A stretch of DNA of 64,000 nt. It comes from Neoceratodus forsteri (lineage: Eukaryota; Chordata; Ceratodontiformes; Ceratodontidae). Both the position numbers and the translations under genes were made by a program. Location: contig CM057458.1 in assembly GCA_016271365.2 (NCBI GenBank), positions 197,504,501-197,568,500 of the forward strand. The letters run 5' to 3'. Under the pieces are notes generated by a model. That model worked only from the letters and a program-made list of their open reading frames with translations, did not search any database and was not told the DNA's origin. Positions 30,890-43,139 of the stretch are shown one piece after another. The stretch's first letter is position 1; every line of letters starts with the position of its first letter.

Positions 30890-33003
30890 TTGTACTGAGA
30901 TACCCCTGAAGAAGATCTGCCTTGTCCCAGACAAGCTATGCAGAACAGCATCCCTGGAGCTGGCCTTTAAGAACCAGTCTTCCAAAAAAGGGAACACATA
31001 CAGGCCTCAGCAGCAAAGAGCTGCTGCTGCTACTGCCAAGCGTCTTGTAAAGACTCATGGTGCAGAGGACAAATCAAAGGGCAATACTCTGAACTGGTAA
31101 TGTTCCCACTCCAGCAGAAAGCAGAGGTATTGTCTGTATGATTTCCTATCTTGACATGAAGATATGCGTCCTTCATGTCCAGAGAAGAAATCCAGTCCCT
31201 TGTTTACAGAAGAATCAGGGATTGCAGGGATAATGTTTGAAGCTTTTTGTATTCAATGCAAAAATGGAGATCCCAGACATCCAACACAGGACACAGATTC
31301 CCTGTCCATTCTGGGATCAGGAAGTATCTAAAATAGAACCCTTTGTTTCTTTGTTGAGGAGGAACCAGTTCTACAGCTTGTTTTTGCACAAATGACTGAA
31401 CATCTTTCTTTAGAAGGGACAAATGGTCGGGAGGGTAACTGGAAGGAGGTGAAGGATGGCTAGAGGGGTCTCTAACAGCTCTAAAGCATACCTCCTTGCA
31501 ATTATCTCCAGTACCCACTTGTCTGTTGTAATCTCCCTCCATTGTTTGAGATGCAGAGGTAACAGCAGAGTTGGGGGCATCTCTGGAAGATAGTCATGTG
31601 GAGTCACTGGTGGCAGTGCCACCGGTACCAAATGCTTTGGGTGCTTCCGTACGTGCACTGGGGGGGTCCCAGCAAGGGGCCACCTGCTCTGCCATGGCCT
31701 TGCTGACGGTAGACACGGCCACCTCTGGCAGCAGGCTGATAAAGTATCCCTTCCCACACCCCCTGACAGGAGTAGGATACAGGGATTTGATAGACCTTAG
31801 GGCCATTTTTGAGTTCTGAAGACCTCTTAAAGTCTCTTCAACATCACAGCCAAACAGTTTTGTCCTCTCCAAACCACAAATATCTTCACATACAAATGAC
31901 TTAAAGTGCAGCCCTGGCAGAACAGTCAGAGACATCACATACTGAGCACAGCAAATGCCTGCCAACCTCAGCCCCAGAAGGTTTTAAGTAACTCGATCTT
32001 GAGAGAACCCTCTGGCAAAGGCTGTGCCACAGTTCTGGCAGCTTTCCACAGGCTGTTCTGATATTTTATCATATGGGCCTCATAATTTGCATTTCTAACG
32101 TCCAGTGAGGCAGAGGCATAGGCATGTTTGCCAGTCACATCCAGCCTCCTAGATTCTTTATCAGGAGGTAAAGTTCTGATATGTTTAGGTACTCTGGATC
32201 GATTGGGAGCAGCCATGATGACTACAGAGTCAGTTTCTGACTGGTTGGCATAATAAAACTAAGTAGATGGAGCTGCATACTGCTTATCAGCCTTCCTGGG
32301 AACTGCAGGCAGCGAGTTTGGTCTGTACCAAGCAACAAAGGTAGCATCCTTTAATGCAGGGCAAATTGGTGGAATTATTATTGAGGCTGTGCAAGGGACC
32401 TCCAAAAAATTCCATCAAGTTTCTTCTTGTTGAATTTTCCTCTTCCACAGCAAAGCCCGTGGCAGTCTGAATTTGCTGCTGCATAGCTTGAAAAGTAGGA
32501 TCCTCAGGAAGAGACCTTGAGATATAAACCAGTGAGTCCTCACTGCAGGATGACAGGGCAGAATTAGAGTGGGGTGTCACATATTGTGCATACGAACATA
32601 CGAAATTGCTGGCAGAAAAGGGCCCACAAGTCTATCAAGTTTGCCTAATTGTGCAGCTCTTAGTTTCATATCACAGCTGCCCCTTCGTAAGATAAGGTTC
32701 ACCTTCATATTCCTCCTCTAACACCATGAGGTTGGATTATATTCAACCTCGTCATCATCTTTATTGATGATGGGCATCGTAGAATGCACCAGTGATGCCA
32801 GAGGTGGCTGAGAGGCAGGAATCTGCGCAGCAGGGGGCCACATCTATGGTACAACTACCTGTAATGGTAAACAAGGCAGAATGTGTTGTAGAATTACTCA
32901 GAACAATGCCAGCACAGCCTGAGAGTAGACGGCTCCCTGCAAAATGGCCAGGACCACTTGTGCCCATGGGCCTTGACCCGATAATGATGGCATTGTACCA
33001 TCC
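30890..33003 (-). mobile_element. DIRS element E: gag and 5' RT, truncated
   Basis: On the minus strand gag runs from about 33000 to 31560: VDGTMPSLSGQGPWAQVV near 32960, an acidic stretch, SLPEDPTFQAMQQQIQTATG near 32470, RSRVPKHIRTLPPDKESRRL near 32150-32210, NANYEAHMIKYQNSLWKAAR near 32060-32110, and a KLFGCDVEETLRGLQ block near 31830. RT follows: PLHLKQWREITTDKWVLEII (about 31500-31560), KGFYFRYFLIPEWTGNLCPV (about 31280-31345), then FRVLPFDLSSAP (about 31060-31090) and VFPFLEDWFLKA (about 30970-31005), where YLDD has become FLED. Everything after is replaced by the leader of element D. A 110-bp CR1 end is inserted at 32588-32703. Confidence 0.7.
32588..32703 (-). mobile_element. Short CR1 3'-end fragment in DIRS gag E
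   Basis: The plus strand reads ATACGAACATACGAAATTGC, then CAAGTCTATCAAGTTTGCC, matching the CR1 3' end at 57272 (ATACGAACATATGAAGAAGC and TCTATCAAGTCTAC). The gag on both sides continues as in element F (about 43940-43990), so the fragment is a very short CR1 insertion of about 110 bp. No clear target duplication is seen. Confidence 0.5.
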
Positions 33004-33250
33004 ACAGTAACACAGTAGCTGAGTATTCTATGTAAATCCAAAGTATGGAGCAGTGCATCACCCTGATTGGCATGTTCAGAGTAATAAACAGAAAGGTGTA
33101 TTACTGTTTGCTTCAGTATAAATTCAGATTCCACCTATGGTAGAAACTTTGGATTCATAAGCAAAGACTGTCTCTGTGAAAAAAGTCAAATAAGGGGCTC
33201 ACACATTAGAGCCTGAAGCTTGGAAATCCTTCCAGCAGAAGTCATTTAAA
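33003..33250 (-). pseudogene. DIRS element F tyrosine recombinase, 3' piece
   Basis: Minus-strand reading TSAGRISKLQALM (about 33195-33240) contains the position of the first catalytic Arg. It continues with NPKFLP and ILKQTVIHLSVYYSEHANQG, then LLHTLDLHRILSYC near 33010-33050. It corresponds to SARHISELQALM, NPKFLP and HTSDVHRILRYY in element A. It ends abruptly at 33003, where element E gag starts, so the H-x-x-R and Tyr motifs are lost. The upstream part of the recombinase is at 36035-36640, across the CR1. Confidence 0.65.
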
Positions 33251-36030
33251 CTAAAAATAACATACAAATATACCAGCAGATAAAGGTGTTACGGCCTGGC
33301 TAATCTGCTTGAGTGTGCAGTTCCAACTGTGTTTACAGAGGGAACTGCCCCCACACCTTGACCTCTATCAAATCCCCCCTTCTACCCCTCTTCCCCCACC
33401 TGCAACTCCCCCCTACCCTGCCCCAACCTCTCTTGAAGCTGTCCACTGATTTAGGGATACCACCTCCTCTGGCAACTCGTTTCACTCAGGTACCACCCTC
33501 TCAGTGAAAATATGCCTTCTCATCTCCCTCTTGAACCTTCCCCCACCAGCTTCAGGCTGTTACCCCTAGTGGTCTTGTTTCTACTAACACTGAAGAGGCA
33601 CTTGGGAGCTCACCCTGTTTATGCCTTTAAGGTACTTGAAGGTCTCAATCATGTCTCCCTCTCCCTTCTGTTCTCAAGAGGACATGTTGAGCTCCCTGAG
33701 CCTCTCCTCATAGGTGTTGCTTTGCTGGCCCTGGATCATTTCGGTTGCCCTTCTCTAGACCGTTTCTAGCAAGGTAATATCCTTCGTAAGATAAGGGCAC
33801 CAACATTGCACATGGTACTCTAGCTACTGTCTCACAAGAGACCTGTACAGCAGCAGAATGACCTCCGCCTTCCGCTGGTAATTCCTCTGGCTATGCAGCC
33901 CAGCATCCAATTTGCTCTGGCTGCTGCTTTCCTGCAGCGTGCCAAATGTTTCAGGTCATTCAGGATAATTACACCCATGTCCTTTTCTTCCTCTGACCTG
34001 GTTACCTGCCCATCACCTAACCAGTATTTGGTCCCTGGGGTTTTTCACCCCCAAGTGCATTGCTTGACACTTTTTAGAACTGAACCCAGTTGCCAAGTGC
34101 TAGACCTCTTCTCTAGCCTAGCCAGGCCTTTTGTGAGTCCCTGTCTCCTGTCCTCCATGTCCACCCTCCTACAGAGCTTTGTGTCATCCATGAACAGGCA
34201 TATCTTTCCACTGATCTCATATGTGAATGTTAAACAACACTGGCCCAAGCATAGAGCCCTGTGGGACCCCACTGGTCACAGGCCTAGCTTCTGAGAATGC
34301 ACCCCCCCGACTACCAACTTTTGGCTTCTGTCCTGCAGCCAACTTCTGACCCACCCACCAAGCCCAGCCCCCACTCCCAGGTCTAGTTTCATGACCAGTC
34401 TCCTGTGCGGTACAAAGTAAAAAGCCCTTGTCCACTGCCCTGGTGACCCCATCAAAGAAGTCAATTAGGTTACTCTAGCAGGACCTCCTGACATAAACCC
34501 ATGCTGCCTCATATCCTGGAGTCCATTTTCCTCCAGAAAACCCATCAATTTCTTAGTCATGATGGTCTTCAGCAGCTTGCCCACTACTGCGGTCAGGCTG
34601 ACTGGCCTGTAGTTTGCTGGTTCATCCTTCAGCCCACTTCTATGGAGAGACAATGCCTGTGCAGCTCTCCAGTCTTGGAGCATGGTCCCCAATTCTAGAG
34701 AGATGTTGAGCAGGTCTGTCAGGAGATCCACCACAACCACCTCCAGTTCCCTTGAGACCCTTGGGTGCACACATCTGGCTTTGGGGATTTATCCACCTTC
34801 AGGGCCCTTAAGTCCCCCGTCTGCTTGAATGACTCTGTCCTTGAATTCCCCCACCCCCATTCCCTTGTGGTGCTTGTCCATCCTCTCTAGTGAAGACTGA
34901 ACAAAAGCATTTAAGTACCTCCACATTTTCTTCACTACCCTCTGTCAAACACACTAATTTTTCAGTCTCATCTTTTGTGTTCCTTTTCTCCCTTATATAT
35001 TGGAAAATGGCCTTCTCTCCTGTTTTTTACCCTGTGTGTTAGCTGCACTTCATTTGTAGCCTTTGCCACCCTAACCACTCTGCTTTCATACCTTGATTAG
35101 CAGAATAATCCACCCTATTCTCCTGAGTATGTCTGTACTTCTGGAAGGTTGCCCTCTTATCACCTACAGCTTCTGCCACCTCCTTGCCAAACCAGCTAGG
35201 CTTTTTGACAATAGTTTTCATACTTTTGATTTTGGCACACTCACTAGCGCTCTCCATCAGTCCCTCTTTTATTATTGCCCATTTCTGTTCCACATCCATC
35301 TCTCTTCTGATCCAGCAATATGTCCTACTAGAATTTCTCCTATTCTATCAATGACTGCTCTCTTAAAGTCCAAAACCCTTGCCCTGTTCCTGAAAATCCT
35401 CCTGCCCACTTGGAAACACACTGTGTAGTGGTCACTACCTGCAAGTGGCACTTCCACTTTCACATCTGAACATACAGATGGACAGGACCAAGTCCAGTAC
35501 AGTGCAGTCCTCACCCCAGTGGGTTCCTGGGCCAGATCATCACCCTGAAATGCATCCAGCAGAACTTTCTCTCTAGTTTGGAGATAGCTGGGATTCTCCA
35601 GTTCACATAGGTAGAATGAAATCCCTAATTATTACTACCCCCAACTAGCCATTTCTGTGATTTGAGACCCTAGTACTCTGTCCAACTTCTCTTCTCTTCC
35701 TGGGAAGGTGGCCTGTAGACTACCCCCATCCTTAGTTTCCTGTCCCAGTGGATTGTACCTGTACCAACAACACTTCAGTCTCACCCTCCACCTCTTCATA
35801 TCTGGTACAAGTTACCCCTCTTTCACATATAAGGCTACTCCCTTCCCCCTCCCATCCCCCTAATCTTTTCTATACAGCATATACCTGGGAACTGCGAGGT
35901 CCCAGTCATGGTTTTCTGTGACCCACGTCTCTGTAATGGCTGCTATGTCCACCTCTCCCTTGGCCATCAGTGACTGCAGTTCTGACACCTTGTGACCTAG
36001 GCTTCCGGCAGGCAACATAAGCCACAACTC
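33250..36030 (-). mobile_element. CR1 LINE, 5'-truncated, inserted in DIRS recombinase
   Basis: Minus-strand ORF2 from the start of the endonuclease (SLGHKVSELQSLMAKGEVDI near 35990-36020) to the 3' end (about 33255). Seen are ITETWVTENHDWDLAVP near 35890-35940, the RT block NYRPVSLTAVVGKLLKTIM near 34560-34620, QDMRQHGFMSG near 34480-34515, [16 protein letters not shown] near 34240-34285, and the catalytic box FMDD (codons 34183-34194) instead of FADD. Many frameshifts and stops. About 18 residues of the host recombinase appear missing at the junction, so a small target deletion probably accompanied insertion. Confidence 0.75.
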
Positions 36031-36034
36031 GCAG

Positions 36035-36640
36035 CCAGCTCAAAAGGAGCAATGTCAGTTTCTCATGCACAAAATTCAAATCCCAAGGTGGGACTGGATT
36101 ACAGAGAAGTTTCATATTGAGAATACTTCACTGAAACATATGGGACACCTCTAATTGCGTAACCATACAATCATCAGTTGAGGCATGGAATGCTAATATT
36201 GCAGACAAATGCACCTTAAGTGAGGAATATTGTAAGCCAGAGACAGATAAGGACAGCAAGTATTCCAACACAGCATTCACAGGACATGTGAATGGGTCTA
36301 AATTCCCAGAAGTAGCCCAAAGTGAACTACTTCCACTTCAAGAAATAAGTATGTCTGGTAGAAGGCTTTCTAGCCACAATCAACAACCTTAACGGACACC
36401 CCAAAACATGCAATGGCTGTGTCTTTAGGAGCCATGCATTCAGATGTAGAGGAGGCTCTACTGTCATCTGTTGCAGAAGTGGAAGCCATATTTGTTGGGG
36501 CCATAATGGAGCAATGAAGATGAGAGTGGCATGGTATACCATGATGATAGCAACCGCATATAGGTGATTGTCAAAATGGTGACCCATATGAGGGCAATAT
36601 CATCATGGGCGATAGTAGGGGGATGGCTGCTGTTGCAACG
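36035..36640 (-). pseudogene. DIRS element F tyrosine recombinase, 5' piece
   Basis: Minus-strand VARKPSTRHTYFLKWK at about 36328-36375 is the core-binding helix. The preceding PQQIWLPLLQQMTVEPPLHL (about 36440-36500) is the linker from RNase H. VPPWDLNFVHEKLT at about 36050-36090 is the start of the catalytic domain (PPWDLN-x-VL-x-x-L in other copies). The CR1 then cuts it and it resumes at 33250. Multiple stops. Confidence 0.65.
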
Positions 36641-36714
36641 ACGAGTGTAGGGTGGGCGACAGGAAGGGAGGATGTGCAACAGGACGTATGGGGATAGGGA
36701 ACTGTTTCTGCTGA

Positions 36715-37010
36715 GTCAACCATGTGGTGTGGTGGGTAGGGTGGTTGGCTCTGATGGAGCAGGTCCTGGGTTCGGGACTGGGCGTGGGTTAAATTTGCGA
36801 CATCCCATGGTTGCGAGACTTAATTTTTTAAAAACTGGGCTGTGCACCCCTCTTCAACATGCACCCCCCTGAAATTGAGAATCTTTACACAGGGGGGTGC
36901 AGGGGTGAATTCCCCCACGAGGAGTTTTTTTTGGGGGGGGAGAGGCTTCCTGGTCGCCTTTCAGTGCATATCGCTAAAAATGTTTTGGGGATAATGCAGT
37001 TCTCAATAAT
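36715..37010 (+). mobile_element. tRNA-derived SINE candidate
   Basis: GTGGTGTGGTGGGTAGGGTG at about 36727 resembles a tRNA A-box region, and CCTGGGTTCGGGACTGGG at about 36765 a B box (GGTTC-x-x-x-xC); spacing of about 35 bp suits a pol III promoter. The body runs on with an inner palindrome (CACCCCCCTGAAATTGAG and the GGGGGGTGCAGGGG side, about 36845-36905) and a T8-G8 run near 36925. It interrupts the RNase H to recombinase linker of element F, which resumes at about 37010. The tail and target duplication are not clear, so the right limit is approximate. Confidence 0.5.
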
Positions 37011-38550
37011 AGCGACCCACATAGAACCGAGTGGCACTCTCCATCTGCAGCTTAAGCACAACTCTCTGTATCAGAGTAATTGGGGGAAATAAGTATAGGT
37101 AGCCACCTTTCCAAGACAGGGACAGCACATGTCACCTAAAAACTTCAGGCCCTGGAGCGAGCGAGCAGAAATGTGGCAGTTTTGGTTTATGTGGGGACAC
37201 AAAAAAGTCCAACTCTGGATGACCCCATCTTGCAAAGAAGTCATTCACCAGAGGTCAGCTGTCACCATTTGTAAATTCTGGACTGTGACCAGCTTAGTCT
37301 GTCTGCCAAGATGGTTTAAAGACCTGGGAGTTACATGGCTGATACCTGTAGGCCACAGGACAGAGCCCAGTACCACACTCTCCTTGCTTCCCTGCATAAG
37401 GCATAAGAGAGAATGCTCCCTTGTTTGTTGATGTAATGCATCACACTGGCACTGCCCATATGGATTAACAGAGGACTGGAGCAAAGATGTTCCTGAAATG
37501 CTTGGAAGCTTATAGGATAGCTCTCTTCTATACAGCTTGGCCTCCACTTTGGTCCATGGCCCCTGTGTCTTGCAAGACCAGATGAGCATCCCAGCCAGAA
37601 CCAGAGGCATCCATGGTAAGGATCTCTACAGGAACTGGTGCAAGGGATGAAATACCCTTAAACAGGGTGTCATGATCCATCCACCACAGCAACGTTATGC
37701 GAAGCAGAGATGTGACAGGAAACATCTGGTCCAGCTCATCTGTCAACAGATCCAACTGGACCAGAGTGTCCACTGAAGAATCTTCATATGAAGGCATGCC
37801 AGGGACAGCACTATGGCAGCAGGCATGAGACCCAGGAGATGTAATACTGTCCTTGCAGACATATAGCTCCTGCATATCAGCTGCGCCTGGACATTTGCCC
37901 TTTTCTGTGGCAGGAGAGCACATCCTTTCTCTGTGTCCAAGACCGTCCCTATGTACTGCAGTCATTAGCAGGAAGTCAACACAGACTTTGGCACATTCAT
38001 TGTGACCCCAAGTCTTCAAACAACTGCTATGTCAGAGACAGCAGATGTAGCAAAACTTCCCTGAAGCTGGCCTTCAGAAGCTAGTCGTCCGGATAGGAGA
38101 ACATATACAGACCTTCCCCTGCAAAGGGTTGCTAACACTACTGCCAAGTATTTGATAAAAGACCTGTGGGGCAGAAGATAAGCCAAAGGGCAATACTCTG
38201 AACTGGTAGTGTTCTCCCTCCAGCACAAAGCAGAGGTACTGCCGGTGTGATTTCCTGATCTTGACATGAAGGCATGCATCCTTCATGTCCAGAGAACAAA
38301 GCTAGTCCTCTGTTTTCTTACGGATACCATTCAAAACTTTTTGTTTTCGATGCAGAAGTTGATATCCAACACAGGATGCAGATCCTCTGTCGATTTTAGG
38401 ACCAGGAAGTATCTGAAATAGTGCCCTTTGTTTCTCTATCAAGAAGGAACCTGTTCTATAGCACATTTTTGGAATTATAACTTAACTGCTTTCTTCAGAA
38501 AGGCCAAGTGGCCCTCTAACAGCTCCACAGCATGCCCCCTTGCAATTATC
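37010..38550 (-). pseudogene. DIRS element F reverse transcriptase and RNase H
   Basis: RT: NKGHYFRYFLVLKSTEDLHP (about 38370-38440), the catalytic-Asp region degraded at about 38280 (MKDACLHVKIRKSHRQYLCF counterpart of DAYLHI-x-I), YQFRVLPFGLSSAPQVFYQI (about 38150-38215). RNase H: LTMDASGSGWDAHLVL (about 37570-37625, first catalytic Asp), SVNPYGQCQCDALHQQTREH (about 37405-37465). After it MESATRFYV-type linker at about 37020-37080. Interrupted by stops throughout. Next on the element strand are the SINE and the recombinase. Confidence 0.65.
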
Positions 38551-38558
38551 TCCAGAAT

Positions 38559-38870
38559 TTACTCATCAGTAGTGATCACCTGCCACTGTTTCAGATGCAG
38601 GGAGAGTCTTCCCCCCACAACCACCCCAGGAGGTAACAGTGGAGGTGGGGTTGTATTTGGAAAAGGGTCAGGCAGAACTGTGGGGGCAGTGCCACCAGTA
38701 TCAACTGCTTTTGGTGCTTTTGTATGGGCATAGGGAGCAGGCAGATAACTACTTACCTTACTATAGCCTTGCTGAAGGTAGGCATGGCCATCTCTGGTAG
38801 CAGGCTGGTGAAAGCAGCCCCTTCCATGACCCCTAGGAGGAGTGCATACAAGGACTTTATGGACCTTGGA
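38559..38870 (-). pseudogene. DIRS element F gag, 3' end
   Basis: In the minus-strand frame 38559-39053, the part below 38870 is DIRS: SKVHKVLVCTPPRGHGRGCF (about 38810-38868), the counterpart of SIKSLYPTPVRGCGKGYF in element E. It leads into VVVGGRLSLHLKQWQVITTD, the start of RT, at about 38560-38620. Upstream of 38870 the frame is reverse-complement L2 sequence and not gag. The rest of gag is at 43140-44640. Confidence 0.6.
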
Positions 38871-38877
38871 GTCATTG

Positions 38878-41706
38878 GATACATTGGAGGCCTGGATACA
38901 ATTGGTTAATCCTGACATCTTATGCCTCACTGAGACATGGCTAAACCTAGCATCCTGGATGCACAATGTACCCAGCCTGGATATGCTATCCTCTGACAGG
39001 ATAGAACTGGTTCTAAGCGGGGGGGGGGTGTTGCCATCTACTACAAAAGTCACCTTAAGCTAAAAGCTGCCCCTATCCCTAGTCCCCAGATGCGTTGCGA
39101 ATCACTGCATGCAATACTGGCCCTAGGTGTGAAGTACCTACACATTATATGCCTATACAATCCACCCACTGGTGGACTGGAAAGTCTTCAGAAACTACTT
39201 CAACATTCATCACAAACAATGAAGATGAATGAGACCATCTTGCTTGGTGATGTCAATCTGAACTGGCTGGGTCCAAATCATAGCACCTTGGCATCACTAG
39301 TTCAAAGGCACAACTTCCATCAGTTAATAACTGAGAACACGAGAATGACCAGCTCCCTATCAGGAACACTGTTAGACTGGATCCTCACAAATAGACCTGA
39401 CCACATAACAAAGGTAGCCGTCCTGGCTGACTCTATAACAGACCACTCGCCCACGATCTGCCACTGGCGCTCCTGCCCACCACCTGCTCCTCGATCCCGC
39501 CTGGTCACCTTCACTAACTTTGCAAAACTGGATCTAGAAGCCTTTCTCCTCAACATTGCCAACACGGACTGGTCTGAAATTTTCCTTGCAACAAGTGCTG
39601 AGGTTGCCCTAGACGTATTCCTTACCAGGTTTGGTGAAGTTCAAAAGCGGCATGTACCGAAAACAAAGAGGAGGGTCAGAGGTCAACAAACGCGATGGCT
39701 AGATAAAGAACTACTCCACAAATTCAAAGCCTGGGACAAGCTCTGGAAACAATACAAGACTACTGGCCTACCCAGGGATCATCTTATCTACAAACAGCAT
39801 AGAAGTGTCTGCAAAAAACAAATCAGGCTTGCAAAAAGCAAGTACTGCCAGAATCTCTTAACCAGCTCCTCAAATGATCCACGCAAATTCTGGAATCACA
39901 TCAAAACCTTCCTTGGCACCCCGCAATCTGTCACCCCCTTGGAAATAATTCTTCACGGTATCCACTGCAATGACTCCCTTACCATAGCCAATGCCTTCAA
40001 TCAACAGTTCTCCGACCTAACTCCCTATACGTCCACCCTAAATGCTGCACCTGCTGCCCCTCAGCCACTCTCTACAAAAGGGAAAACTGATGCATTAACA
40101 AGTGACCCTCAACAAGCAGCAACAAAAACTTTTTATTTCAAGGCTGTGACTAGAAATCAAGTTCTTAAACTCCTAAATGCCATATCTGATAACACCAGCC
40201 CTGGCTCGGATACACTGGAACCCCGACTACTGAAAGCTGCTGCCCATCTCATCTCATATCCATTAGCCAGGATTTTCACACTGTCCCTCTCCACAGGCAC
40301 AGTCCCAGAGATTTGGAAGGCCGCTAGAATTACCCCCATTTTGAAAAAAGGGAACAAAAACAAAATATCGAACTATAGACCCATTGCCATTCTCTCAGTC
40401 CTCAGTAAAATTCTAGAGAAAATAGTAGCCACCCAGGCCATCGAATTCCTCGACTCCTCAAACTCACTCTGTGAAGCACAACATGGTTTCAGGAAACATC
40501 ACAGTACCACAACAGCATTAGCGACATTTACCTCTGATACTCTTATAAATATGGATGAAGGTCATCTAACGGGGGCTGTGTTCATTGACCTCACCAAGGC
40601 TTTCGACCTTGTGGATCACCCCCTTCTGCTAACTACCCTTAAAAACCTTGGCTTCTCATCCCCTGTAACAAACTGGTTCAGTAGCTACCTAACAAACAGG
40701 ACACAAGTGGTGAAACTCAACTCTGCTATCTCTGACAGTGCCACAATCAACATTGGAGTACATGGGGGGCTCAATACTAGGCCTCTCCTTTTTCACTGTT
40801 CATAAATAATCTTCCCAGCAGTTTAACATCTGGTGCCTCGCTACTCTATGCTGATGACCTGGTTATCTATGTCGTTCAGGCTGTATTAACCATCTCAATG
40901 CCACTCTGACATCTGCCTTCCATTCGGCTCAACACTGGCTAAACGCTCATCGCCTCATACTTAATGCTAGCAAAACAAAAGCCATGCTACTGGGAACAAC
41001 GCATAAACTTAGATCCTGCTCATCTCCCCTGAATATACTTGACCTAAACGGAACCCCTCTCGAGACTGTAAGTACGTTCCGCTATCTGGGCATACTGCTC
41101 GACCAAACCCTTGACCTGAACCAGCACATCCAAGAAACCTGCAAAACGGTTAATTGCAAACTGGAGGCTGCCTACAGAACTAACTACATGCTCACACCCA
41201 CTGCCAAGCTGGCCATTGCCAGGGGAATCCTCCTGCCAACTCTATGCTACTGCGCCCCCATCCTAACCATGGCAAACAAAACTGCACTTCAAAAGTGGGA
41301 TACCACCTACAACAGTGTTTGCCGATATGCATCAAAGGCCCCCCGCCTTAAACATCACTGCCAACTTTATAAGGACCTAGGCTGGCTTTCCCCCTCCTCC
41401 ACTAGACAGTACTACCTCTGTTGCCTCTCAGACTCCATGATCAGAGTGTTTAGACATGCTACACTATCTGAGCTGCTCCAGCCTGCTATCTCCCCGCGTG
41501 AGCTGAGATCGTCTGATAAGTCTTTCCTAAAAGTTCCCCTCTGCCGCACTTCCAAGGGCGCTGGTGCATTTGGGCATGCTGCCCCCCAAGCGTGGAACTC
41601 ACTACCTATTGACCTTAGACGAGCTTCCTCACACCTTGCTTTCAAGCGAAGACTACGGAATCACCTTACTTCTATGGACCAATGTGCCTGTTTTGATCCT
41701 ACCTAA
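38878..41706 (+). pseudogene. L2-like ORF2: endonuclease and RT, a few frameshifts
   Basis: Endonuclease: NPDILCLTETWLN (about 38905-38945), ILLGDVNLNWLG (about 39235-39275), GTLLDWILTN (about 39363-39392), ITDHSPTICHW (about 39435-39465, catalytic Asp-His). RT: ISNYRPIAILSVLSKILEKI (about 40368-40427), QHGFRKHHST (about 40480-40510), FIDLTKAFDLVDHPLL (about 40580-40628, catalytic Asp), YADD (codons 40847-40858). Thumb FRYLGILLDQTLDLNQHI at about 41078-41130, then PLCRTSKGAGAFGHAAPQAW at about 41535-41595. The frame is open 39090-40805 (571 codons). Shifts occur in the G10 run at 39019-39028, near 40760 in GVPQGS, and near 40880. Confidence 0.8.
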
Positions 41707-43139
41707 ATCTTTTCTTCACGTTACCTCTCCCTCCCCCTATCTACATGCCCATTCGTCTACCTACACCCTACTTGATGCCTTGCATACTGGTTATTTGGAC
41801 TGCTTGCACTTTCTTTTATGATAACAAAGAAACTTGTATGGCTGTACTGTCTGATATATTATATATGCCTCTATCACTCTACCTTTCTTAACCTTGTGTT
41901 ATGACAATTGCCGTTTTTACTTACTGTGTTATGTATTACAAATGTCTTCAGTCACCTTATTGTTACAATCGTTGTGTGTAACAATTTCCAATTACCTTAT
42001 GATTGTGATACCTGCTTTCCCATCCTGCTGTTTGCACTAATCTTTTGACGTATGTATTGAAAACATCCTGCTGTTTTGCACTAATCTTTTGACGTATGTA
42101 TTTATTGAAAACTGGTACTGGTCTCTCCTCATCTTCTCCCCCACACACCCGACTACCCTGGTATTTCTTGCGGCTATCAGTTCCGCAGCACTGGGTCGCT
42201 ATCGCACCTTTTCTCGCTAAAGCCGTATGCGGCCGTAACTCTCCCCCTGGTGACCGTGTCCCCTTACGTTCCCTGCCGGCTTACGGTTCCATAAGCCCGG
42301 ACGCCGACTGCAGCATTCTACCGCTAATGCTGTATCTTCCCACTTCCCTGATCCCTTCCTTGATGCCGGTTTTCAGCCTTCCCCCCCCATATCAACCTCC
42401 TTGCGGGTCACCGCGCTCGTGAACAAACCTGTCTAGCTCTGGAACCCCTCGCTCATCCAGAATGCCAACCCTGCCCAGCTTGGGCTGCCTCCAGCCAGGC
42501 CCCTGCCTTTCATTCCGACCCAAGGTTCCCGTGAGTCCGATTGCTGTTCCATGTTTTCCCCACATCAGCCGTACTCACGCCTGCTCCTGCCGTTCTCAGC
42601 ACAACTCCCTATGTAACCCTACCTCTTCCCTGTCTCCAGCCCCTGTAGTCTATACACTTTCCTTCCTACCCATCGCTGGCCAGCCTACCCCTGGCCGCCC
42701 CCCCCACCTGAGCCTCTCATACCCGGAATCGGTTCCATGACCCCAGTTATAGACTCTTGCCTCCTGCCGCAAAAGCCGTAATCCTTTTTGCTGTCCCACC
42801 CTACACTCTCCTAAGATTCTTGGCCAAAACAGTTGGCAGAGTTCTCTTACCTTGGTTCCAGCCCTGCCACCTTCCAACTACCTTGAGCTGTGCACTCACC
42901 CTTCCCTGCCCACATCCCCCCATCAGTTTCCCCAAATCTAATCCAAAATCTGTCCTTCCTCCAGTACCCTCTGCTTACTTATAAAAAATTGTATGCTTGT
43001 ATCTGTGTACCTGTACTTGTACTGTATAAACTGCACCGTTCTACTTGTATTGTAATTGTACCTCCAGGGTCGTGCCTGAAAATAGTCACTTGCTGGCTAG
43101 TGCACCTACCCGGTTAACAAAAACTAAATAAATAAATAA
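41707..43139 (+). other. L2-like LINE 3' region with tandem duplication
   Basis: Non-coding, pyrimidine-rich. A tandem duplication, CATCCTGCTG(T)TTTGCACTAA and onwards, occupies 42021-42063 and 42064-42110. Past 42120 the composition changes (GC-rich, CGCTATCGCACC, GCGGCTATCAG), then GCACCTACCCGGTTAAC and the (TAAA)n tail. The change could mean that the tail of a second L2 subfamily was joined on, but I see no clear junction. Confidence 0.45.

Larger units (their letters stand above)
38870..43139 (+). mobile_element. L2-like LINE, long copy, inserted in DIRS gag
   Basis: About 4.27 kb in plus orientation: it starts inside the endonuclease, keeps the whole reverse transcriptase, then a 1.4-kb 3' region and ends in (TAAA)n at 43120-43139. 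Gag of element F is continuous across it: GLKTSK (about 43135) on one side and the SKVHKVL stretch at 38868 on the other, allowing for the short junction. The target duplication, if any, is only a few bases, as is usual for L2-type elements. It is the youngest-looking LINE in the window by frame integrity. Confidence 0.75.

Noticed and set aside
36725..36800. A functional tRNA gene
   Set aside because: A- and B-box-like words are present but I could not form a cloverleaf with proper arms; a tRNA-derived SINE is more likely.
42096..43117. Several overlapping plus-strand frames as small genes
   Set aside because: They lie in the pyrimidine-rich 3' region of the L2-like LINE and have no motif.
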